Positions 49,021-55,008 of a stretch of 55,008 bases of DNA are shown one piece after another. The stretch comes from Actinoplanes flavus (GTDB taxonomy: Bacteria; Actinomycetota; Actinomycetes; Mycobacteriales; Micromonosporaceae). The stretch covers positions 1 to 55,008 of the forward strand of contig NZ_JAGFNS010000047.1 in assembly GCF_017592555.1 (NCBI RefSeq). Reading direction: 5' to 3'. Under the pieces are notes generated by a model. It made no database searches. It was not told the DNA's origin and saw only the letters and a program-made list of their open reading frames with translations. The position numbers and the translations under genes are program-made. The stretch's first letter is position 1, and each line of letters starts with the position of its first letter.

Positions 49021-49587
49021 TCATCGTGCGTAGGGATACCACCGCTGATCGTCGCCGCCGCCGAGGCAGTTCCAGATGATGACCTGTGCTCTCGGAACGA
49101 TGTATGCGTTGCCGCCACCCGCGACGGCGAGACACATGTTTTCTGCGCCGACATTCCTGAATCCCCGTACGTCGCCGTAGTAGATCGGCGCCCACTGCTC
49201 GTACTCGTTGTCCTCGTCGAACCACCACTGGATCACTTTCGTGCCGTTGGTGTGGCCGTTGCCCTGAACGGAGAGCGCGAACGGGCTCGCGGGGTTACGG
49301 AGGTAGACGTAATTGCTGACGCCGACGGGCTGCTGCGTCCACAGTTGGTCAGCAACCCCAGTCCCGCCCTCGTTGAATGACTGCCAGAACATGATGGCGT
49401 CGGCGCCCGCGCCGGCGCCGGAGCCGCCGCGGATGGACAGGTACATCACCGCGCCGTTCTCGGTGCGCTTCAGGTTCTCGAGCAATCCGTACCCGGCAGC
49501 CTGGCCAGCCGACGGAGTCACCGCCACCAGCGCCGCCGACGCGATGAGCGCCGCCGTGAACGCGTGGAGAACTCGCCGTAGTCTCAT
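49021..49587 (-). CDS. Secreted ricin-type beta-trefoil lectin domain protein
   Basis: The 188-residue protein starts at ATG 49587 (MRLRRVLHAFTAALIASAAL); an upstream ATG at 49620 would add eleven unlikely residues ahead of the signal peptide. Cleavage probably follows GQA. The mature part is a single trefoil with QxW-type motifs QLWTQQ, EQWAPI and QRWYPY, typical of ricin B-like lectins, and a likely disulfide (CLAV..WNC). It should bind a sugar outside the cell. No enzyme domain is attached. Confidence 0.85.
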   Translation of the reverse strand: MRLRRVLHAFTAALIASAALVAVTPSAGQAAGYGLLENLKRTENGAVMYLSIRGGSGAGAGADAIMFWQSFNEGGTGVADQLWTQQPVGVSNYVYLRNPASPFALSVQGNGHTNGTKVIQWWFDEDNEYEQWAPIYYGDVRGFRNVGAENMCLAVAGGGNAYIVPRAQVIIWNCLGGGDDQRWYPYAR

Positions 49588-49620
49588 CCTCTGAACCCCG
49601 CCCCTTAGATCATCTTCCAT

Positions 49621-49932
49621 GGGTTGGTCATCCTGTCAGCTGTTTGCATGCCGGTAAAGATCCCGATCGATCACCCTGCGGACTCAAAGCTCCATTCAGG
49701 ACGACTCCCCTGCCCAAGGCGAACGTCAGCCCTGAGAACGGATCGCGAGATGCGGGCGTCGGCAGGGTCGGTCGGCGTCTTGTCTGGAAGGTCCGCCGAT
49801 GAAGTCGCTCACTGAGCCATTTCAACGGGACGGTGCAGCTCACGGTAAGTACGGCGACCCGGTGTCTACGCGACCGCGCGGCGGTGGCCGGCTCTTCGGC
49901 GTCGGTCACCGCCGTTGGCGGTGCCAGCGTGG
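49621..49932. other. Intergenic region with terminator hairpin
   Basis: About 310 bases between the lectin promoter side and the beta-lactamase-like stop. A hairpin CACCGCC-GTT-GGCGGTG at 49907-49923 lies nine bases beyond the minus-strand stop at 49933 and probably ends that transcript. The rest has no gene that I can support; the lectin promoter should be near 49600-49700. Confidence 0.5.
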
Positions 49933-50931
49933 TCAGCCGCCGTTGACCGGGTGGAACGGCTTGGGCAGGGTGCGGGGCACCGCCGAGCGGGCCGTGACCG
50001 CGGGGACCACCGGCAGGCTGTTCATCAGAGCGCGGCCGATCTTGGCGTGCGCCTCCACGGCCGGATGGGTGGCGCCGTAGTTCTCCGGATCGCCCAGCCC
50101 TTCGGCGAACATCGCGTACGTCAGCAGCGGCAGACCGTCGACGCCGAACATGATGCCGACCTCGTGCCGGGACTCGCCGAGGCTGTTGAAGTCGGCGCCG
50201 TACTTGGTGGCGACGCGCTCCCGTTCCCGCGACGACATCACCCGCCGGACACCGTCGTGGTAGCCGTTGAGCCACCGGGTGACGCTGAGCAGGAAGTCGC
50301 AGGACTCCGGCTTGAGCAGCGTCTTGGTGGCCAGCCGCCACAGCAGGTCGTGCATCTCGCGCGGCGTCGTCGTACCCAGGTAGAAGCGGTTCGGATTGGC
50401 GACCGGCTCGACCCGGGTGTGCACGAACCCCTTGGCCGCCAGAATCTCGTTGATCTCCAGGGCCGGCACGACACGACCACACATCCGTACGGCCGTGTTG
50501 TCGGACACCAGCAGCATCGCGGTGAGGAAGTTCGCGACCGTGATCTCGTCACCCCACACCCGGTGCAGATGGTAGATGCCGGAGCCGCCGAGGATGATGT
50601 CGGCCGGCAGGTCCAGCTTGGTGCCCAGACTCAGCAGACCCCGGTCGATCTTGTCCAGGACGGCCGTGGCGACCGCCAGCTTCTGCACGCTGTACCCGTT
50701 GGTGACGTGGTCGGCGTCGTCCTGCACGATGGGCCGCAGCGCGCCGGTCGAGTTCACCGCGGCGATGTGGGTACGCCAGAGGCCGCCGGCCTTGGACTTC
50801 TCCCGCTCGTACACCTTCCGGATGTGATCGCGTCCGGAGGGTGCGGCGTCGGCGGGGCCGCCCACGCCCGCGCCGGTGACCGCCGCGGCGCCGATCCCGA
50901 GCACCGAACGACGGGACAGGCTCGATGACAT
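49933..50931 (-). CDS. Tat-exported class A beta-lactamase-like serine hydrolase
   Basis: The 332-residue protein has a twin-arginine signal (SSLSRRSVLGIGAAAVTGAG). The class A fold motifs are S-x-x-K as SVQK (about 81), S-D-N in LLVSDNTAVRMCG (about 142) and a third-strand element ATKYG in place of the usual KTG/KSG. That last change makes it more like the broad serine-hydrolase group than a proven beta-lactamase. It probably acts on beta-lactams or peptidoglycan-related substrates outside the membrane. It diverges from the large STAND gene with about 135 bases between starts. Confidence 0.88.
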   Translation of the reverse strand: MSSSLSRRSVLGIGAAAVTGAGVGGPADAAPSGRDHIRKVYEREKSKAGGLWRTHIAAVNSTGALRPIVQDDADHVTNGYSVQKLAVATAVLDKIDRGLLSLGTKLDLPADIILGGSGIYHLHRVWGDEITVANFLTAMLLVSDNTAVRMCGRVVPALEINEILAAKGFVHTRVEPVANPNRFYLGTTTPREMHDLLWRLATKTLLKPESCDFLLSVTRWLNGYHDGVRRVMSSRERERVATKYGADFNSLGESRHEVGIMFGVDGLPLLTYAMFAEGLGDPENYGATHPAVEAHAKIGRALMNSLPVVPAVTARSAVPRTLPKPFHPVNGG

Positions 50932-51068
50932 CGCGTCTCCTCAGTGGATGGACGGTGAATCACGGCGCAACGTACACCATGCCCGCTCCGCCGGCGGGCT
51001 GCTTGGCTTTCCGGCTCTCGCCGGTGACACTGGCTCCAACGCATTGAACTCTATGAATGTGGTGGGCG

Positions 51069-54000
51069 ATGCCGCGACCGGAACGTTCGCTGGATCCCGC
51101 CGCCGGCCCGGTACAACTGCTGGCGGCCGAGCTTCGTGACCTGCGCCGTCAGGCCGGAAACCCGGGATACCGGGCGCTCGCCGCCGCGAGTGGCTACTCG
51201 GTCGCGACGCTGGCCAACGCCGCGGGCGGCCGGCAGTTGCCGAGCCTTCCGGTGACCCTGGCGTTCGTCCGGGCCTGCGGCGGCGACCCCACGGTGTGGG
51301 AACGGCGGTGGCGGCAGGCGTCCGCCGAGCTTGCCGCATCCCAGCCCGGCAACGGAAAGCCGCAGGCGAAAGCCACCGATGAACGGCCGCCCTACCTCGG
51401 ACTGCTCAGCTACGGCGCCGATGACGGGGATCGGCTGTTCGGACGGCAGCGGATCCTCGCACAGCTGCTCGACATGCTCGACCGCAACCGTTTCGTGGCC
51501 GTGTTCGGCGCCTCCGGCAGCGGCAAGTCGTCGCTGCTGCGGGCCGGCCTGATCCCCGCATGGCTCCGCCACGGCACCCGAGGCCCCGCCACGGTGATCA
51601 CCCCCGGCGCCGAGCCGCGCCGCAGTCTGCGGCAGGCCCTGCCACAGGGTCCGTCGCTGCTGGTCGTGGATCAGTTCGAAGAGGTGTTCACGCTCTGCCA
51701 AGACCCGGCCGAACGAGACGACTTCATAGCCCGGCTCGCTGCCGCCGACGAGCCGGGCAGGCATGTCGTGATCGGGGTCCGCGCCGACTTCTACGGCCGA
51801 TGTGCCGAGTCCGCGCCGCTGGCCTGCCTGCTCGCGGGCGCCAACATCCCCGTGGGCCCGCTGACGGCCGACGAACTGCGGGAGGTGGTCACCGAACCGG
51901 CCCGGCGCGCCGGGCTGAGCGCCGAACGGGCATTGGTCACCAAGATCGTGGCCGATGCCGAGGGCCAGCCGGGCGCCCTGCCGCTGGTCTCGCACGCGTT
52001 GCTGGAGACCTGGCGGCAACGCCGCGGTGAGGTTCTGACGGTGGCCGGCTACGAGGCCGCCGGCGGGATGAGCGGCGCGATCGCCCAGACGGCGGAATCG
52101 GTCTATCAGGGGCTCGCCGCGCCCGACCGGGAGACGGTCCATCAGGTACTGACCCGGCTGGTCGCCCTCGGCGAGGGCGTGCCGGACACCCGCCGCCGGG
52201 TCCAGCGTTCCGAGTTGGACCAGCCCGAGGTGAACAGGGTTCTGGACGCGCTGGCCGAGGCCCGGCTGCTGGTGCTCGGCGCCGACACCGTCGAGATCGC
52301 CCACGAAGCCCTCATCGAGGCCTGGCCCCGGCTGGACGACTGGCTGCACACCAGCCGCGACGACCTGCATCTGCATCGCCGTCTCACCGAGGCCAGCCAG
52401 ATCTGGCGATCACATGACCGCGACAGCGGCGCGCTGTACCGGGGAGCGCCGTTGACCGCGTGGGACGGCCGTAGCCTTCAGCGGCTCAACGCCCTGGAAC
52501 TGGAGTTCCTGACGGCCAGCCGCGACCGGCAGGCCCGGGAAAGAAACGCCCGGCGGCGCCGCATCAGGTTCGCCCTGACCGCTCTGGCCGCCGGGATGGC
52601 GGTGATGACGGTGCTGGCGGCCGTCGCCGGCACGCAGGCGTCGCGGGCCAACAACCAGCGTGATCTGGCACGGTCCAGTCAGCTGGTGGCCCACTCCCGT
52701 GCGCAGGCTCAGGTCGATCAGGAGGTCGCCCTGCTGCTGGCCATCGAGGCATACGACACCCAGCCGACCGAGGAGGCGCAGACGGCGCTGCGCCAGGCGG
52801 TGACCGATTCCCGGGTACGAGCGATCGTTCCCACCGGCCAGGGGCAGGTCCTCGCGGTGGCGTTCCAGCCCGACGGCTCCGCTGTCGCCAGCGCGGGCAC
52901 CGACGGCACCGTCCGGCTGTGGCAGCGCGCCGAACCCGACGGGCTACAGCCCACGCCACGTGTCTTCCGCCTCGGCGACACGGTGCTCAACGACCTCGCG
53001 TTCAGCCCGGACGGGCGGCTGGTCGCGGTGGGCGGCGCCGACGGCCTGGTCACGGTGATCGATGTGGCCCGTCGGGGGATGACCGTCCTGCGTATGCCGG
53101 CGGACGACACCGTGCACGCGATCGCGTTCAGCCCGGACGGCCGGCGGGTGGCCGCCGCCATCAGCGACGGCACGGTACGGGTCTGGGAGGTCGCGGGACA
53201 GCGGCCCCCGGTGACGTTAAACCTGGGCAGCCCAGCGCTCGGCGTGGCTTTCAGTCCGGACGGCCGGCTGGTCGCCGGCAGTGGCACCGCCACGATCCGC
53301 ATCTGGGACACGACCGGCACGGGTACGCCGAGGACGCTGACCGGACACGAGGGCACGGTCAAGAAGCTGCATTTCAGCCCCGACGGCCGGCTGCTGGCAA
53401 GCTCCGGCAGCGACGGCACCGTACGGATCTGGCCCGTCACCGCGGCCGGGGCGCCGGTGGTCCTGAGAGGCAACGACTCCTACGTCGAGACCGTACGGTT
53501 CAGCCCGGACGGCCGGCGGGTGGCCAGCAGCCACAGCGGCAGCAACACCATCCGCATCTGGAGCGTCACCGGCGACCACGATCCGGTGGTGCTGCGCGGA
53601 CACGACGGCGCGGTGTGGAGCCTCGCGTTCAGCCCCGACGGCCGGCGGCTGGTCAGCTCGAGCACCGACGGCACCCTGCGGTTCTGGGATCCCGGCGTCG
53701 CCGCCGACCCGCTGATCCTGCGCGGCGACGACGGGCCGGTGTGGGCGGTCGCCGCCGGTGGCCGGACGCTGGCCGGCGGCGGGGCCGACGGCAGGGTCCG
53801 TGTCTGGCGGGATCCGTGGACCGCGGGCCCGGCGATCCTGCCGGGCCATCTGGAGGAGGTCTCCACGGTCGCGGTCAGCTCCGACGGGCGGTGGGTGGCC
53901 GGCGGCGGCAGGGACCGGACCGTCCGCGTCTGGGACGCGCAGACCGGTGACGTGCGAGCGGTGCTACGTGGCCACACCGAGCCGGTGTCGAGTCTGGCCT

Positions 54001-54677
54001 TCAGCCCGGACCGGCAACGGCTGGCCAGCGCCGGCAACGACGGCACCGTACGGATCTGGCCACTGGACGGCGGGCCGGCCCTGGTGCTGCACGGACACGT
54101 CGGCGGCGTCGGCGGCGTCGCGTTCAGCCCCGACGGGCAGCACGTGGCCAGCGTGGGCGCTGACGGCGCCGTCCGTATCCGGCTCGCCGACGGCACCGGC
54201 GCCCCCGTACACATCCAGGATCAACCGCCCGGCCGGCAACTCTGGTCGGTCGCGTTCAGCCCGGACGGCGGCCACGTGGCCGTCAGTGGCCAGGACGGCG
54301 CCGTACGCATCTGGCGGATCGACGGCCAGGGACCTCCGACAGCGCTGCTCGGTCACCGCGACGCGGTCTGGAGCGTCGCTTTCAGCCCGGACGGGCGGCT
54401 GCTCGCCAGCGGCGGCCAGGACGGCGACGGCGTACGGATCTGGCAGGCTTCGACCGGGCGGGAACTGGTCACCGTCCGCGGGCACGGCGCCACGGTCGAG
54501 CAGGCCCGGTTCCTTCCCGATGGCCGGCTGATCACCGCGCACGGCGACGGCACGGTACGGGTCTGGCAGTGCCACGTCTGCGGCCCGGACTCCGACGTTC
54601 GCCGCCGAGCCGGCACGCTGGTCACCCGCGCTCTCACCGCGGCCGAACGTGACGCGTTCGGCGTTCCCGCACGCTGA
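51069..54677 (+). CDS. HTH-STAND NTPase-WD40 protein
   Basis: The 1202-residue protein starts at ATG 51069 (MPRPERSLDPAAGPVQLLAA), the usual start of this family; ATG 51057 is four codons earlier. Order: an HTH-like domain (about 12-75; YRALAAASGYSVATLANAAG), a STAND P-loop NTPase (about 95-480) with Walker A GASGSGKSSL (about 147) and Walker B LLVVDQFEEVF (about 197), a helical extension, one membrane helix (about 500-520; FALTALAAGMAVMTVLAAVA), then WD40 blades (about 595-1170). Fourteen blades are recognisable from the repeated FSPDGR..ASGG.DG..RIW pattern, enough for two seven-bladed propellers. STAND proteins act as ligand-triggered switches, some in phage defence or development; the trigger here is unknown. 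Confidence 0.92.
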   Translation: MPRPERSLDPAAGPVQLLAAELRDLRRQAGNPGYRALAAASGYSVATLANAAGGRQLPSLPVTLAFVRACGGDPTVWERRWRQASAELAASQPGNGKPQAKATDERPPYLGLLSYGADDGDRLFGRQRILAQLLDMLDRNRFVAVFGASGSGKSSLLRAGLIPAWLRHGTRGPATVITPGAEPRRSLRQALPQGPSLLVVDQFEEVFTLCQDPAERDDFIARLAAADEPGRHVVIGVRADFYGRCAESAPLACLLAGANIPVGPLTADELREVVTEPARRAGLSAERALVTKIVADAEGQPGALPLVSHALLETWRQRRGEVLTVAGYEAAGGMSGAIAQTAESVYQGLAAPDRETVHQVLTRLVALGEGVPDTRRRVQRSELDQPEVNRVLDALAEARLLVLGADTVEIAHEALIEAWPRLDDWLHTSRDDLHLHRRLTEASQIWRSHDRDSGALYRGAPLTAWDGRSLQRLNALELEFLTASRDRQARERNARRRRIRFALTALAAGMAVMTVLAAVAGTQASRANNQRDLARSSQLVAHSRAQAQVDQEVALLLAIEAYDTQPTEEAQTALRQAVTDSRVRAIVPTGQGQVLAVAFQPDGSAVASAGTDGTVRLWQRAEPDGLQPTPRVFRLGDTVLNDLAFSPDGRLVAVGGADGLVTVIDVARRGMTVLRMPADDTVHAIAFSPDGRRVAAAISDGTVRVWEVAGQRPPVTLNLGSPALGVAFSPDGRLVAGSGTATIRIWDTTGTGTPRTLTGHEGTVKKLHFSPDGRLLASSGSDGTVRIWPVTAAGAPVVLRGNDSYVETVRFSPDGRRVASSHSGSNTIRIWSVTGDHDPVVLRGHDGAVWSLAFSPDGRRLVSSSTDGTLRFWDPGVAADPLILRGDDGPVWAVAAGGRTLAGGGADGRVRVWRDPWTAGPAILPGHLEEVSTVAVSSDGRWVAGGGRDRTVRVWDAQTGDVRAVLRGHTEPVSSLAFSPDRQRLASAGNDGTVRIWPLDGGPALVLHGHVGGVGGVAFSPDGQHVASVGADGAVRIRLADGTGAPVHIQDQPPGRQLWSVAFSPDGGHVAVSGQDGAVRIWRIDGQGPPTALLGHRDAVWSVAFSPDGRLLASGGQDGDGVRIWQASTGRELVTVRGHGATVEQARFLPDGRLITAHGDGTVRVWQCHVCGPDSDVRRRAGTLVTRALTAAERDAFGVPAR

Positions 54678-54791
54678 CCCGCGATCGTCTGACGCCGTCC
54701 TGCCCGGCATCGATCCGGTGCGGCGCCGGAAGTCGGTCCACATCAGAGGCCCGAATCAGTCGACGGCTCCCTTGCACTGCTGTGACCTGCG

Positions 54792-54824
54792 GTTGTTTAC
54801 CTGCGCGCGGGGCTACTAAACAAC
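54792..54824. repeat. Inverted repeat near the insertion sequence end
   Basis: GTTGTTTA (54792-54799) and TAAACAAC (54817-54824) are perfect eight-base inverted repeats around a 17-base GC-rich loop. They are A/T-rich against the local background and lie 76 bases from the transposase stop. They could be a terminator, or part of the insertion element's end. Confidence 0.45.
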
Positions 54825-54899
54825 CTGGCCGTCGGTTTCGCTGAGAGCCGGCACCTGCGCTGTGCCGGTGGATTCGAGAAAGGAGTTTCAATGACCATG

Positions 54900-55008
54900 T
54901 CAAGCCGCGTACGGCGTGATCGGCGGTGAGGGATGGAACTCACGGCCGTCTCGCAGCAGGGCCCAGATGACGTCGATCAGGCGGCGGGCCAGGGCGATCA
55001 AGGCTTGG
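54900..55008 (-). mobile_element. IS110-like transposase, C-terminal end (continues beyond the window)
   Basis: The minus-strand frame at the window edge reads QALIALARRLIDVIWALLRD, GREFHPSPPITPYAA and a TGA at 54900-54902. An (R/Q)ALIALARR..D/NV(I/L)WALLRDG ending is characteristic of IS110/IS116-type transposases from actinobacteria. Only about 35 residues are inside the window, so intactness cannot be judged. A plus-strand AAAGGAG followed by ATG 54891 and 11 codons is antisense to it and is probably meaningless. Confidence 0.7.

Noticed and set aside
54891..54926. Eleven-codon leader peptide with good ribosome site at the window end
   Set aside because: It is antisense to the transposase C terminus and has no regulated gene after it.

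Overview
The window is high-GC DNA with strong G/C third-codon preference, GTG and TTG starts, twin-arginine and Sec signal peptides and many one- or two-component regulators. This fits a filamentous actinobacterium. The SigE-type ECF factor with a BNR partner, the STAND/WD40 protein, the CotH/CBM2 enzyme and the GH26 mannanase suggest Micromonosporaceae, Actinoplanes-like; this is inference from gene content, not a database match. Most of the window is accessory chromosome, with mobile-element scars and several decayed genes.

Layout. 0.1-1.9 kb: SRPBCC protein and zinc alcohol dehydrogenase in one operon. 2.1-8.5 kb: signalling genes (GGDEF-EAL protein, AraC regulator, PAS-GAF histidine kinase, GlxA-type regulator). 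9.2-12.8 kb: TetR regulator, AlkB alkane hydroxylase, chemotaxis receptor. 13.1-14.1 kb: a scar with a TPR fragment, a decayed tRNA-Arg 3' half with its terminator, and a Tn3-family transposase fragment. 14.2-18.3 kb: a compact reactive-sulfur (persulfide) detoxification island: a CstR-like repressor, rhodanese, persulfide dioxygenase-rhodanese fusion, membrane rhodanese, TauE exporter and another rhodanese, with four near-identical palindromic operators. 18.3-18.8 kb: a truncated reading frame and an integrase-like C-terminal remnant on the other side of the island.

19.1-21.5 kb: ABC exporter operon with its own TetR repressor and two operators. 21.9-23.0 kb: secreted protein, then a decayed hflX. 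24.4-27.5 kb: hypothetical genes and an enterochelin-esterase gene broken by one in-frame TAA. 27.9-31.2 kb: DUF4956, VTC-type polyphosphate polymerase and CotH-CBM2 operon. 31.2-33.9 kb: MocR regulator divergent from an MFS exporter. 33.9-39.1 kb: small hypothetical genes, a barstar-like and an Imm1 immunity gene, and an ECF sigma factor overlapping a membrane-anchored BNR protein.

39.2-40.7 kb: GH26 mannanase with a discoidin-type module. 40.9-43.5 kb: MarR regulator divergent from an MFS/aldo-keto reductase pair. 43.6-48.8 kb: carbohydrate ABC importer (lipoprotein plus two permeases) and a secreted six-hairpin glycosidase, with no ATPase gene. 48.8-50.9 kb: fragment of an FAD oxidoreductase, a ricin-type lectin and a Tat-exported class A beta-lactamase-like protein. 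51.1-54.7 kb: large HTH-STAND NTPase-WD40 protein with about 14 propeller blades. The window ends inside an IS110-like transposase.

The clearest integrated system is the persulfide island. The least understood units are the DUF4956-VTC-CotH operon and the sigma factor/BNR pair. No CRISPR array, rRNA or intact tRNA was seen.
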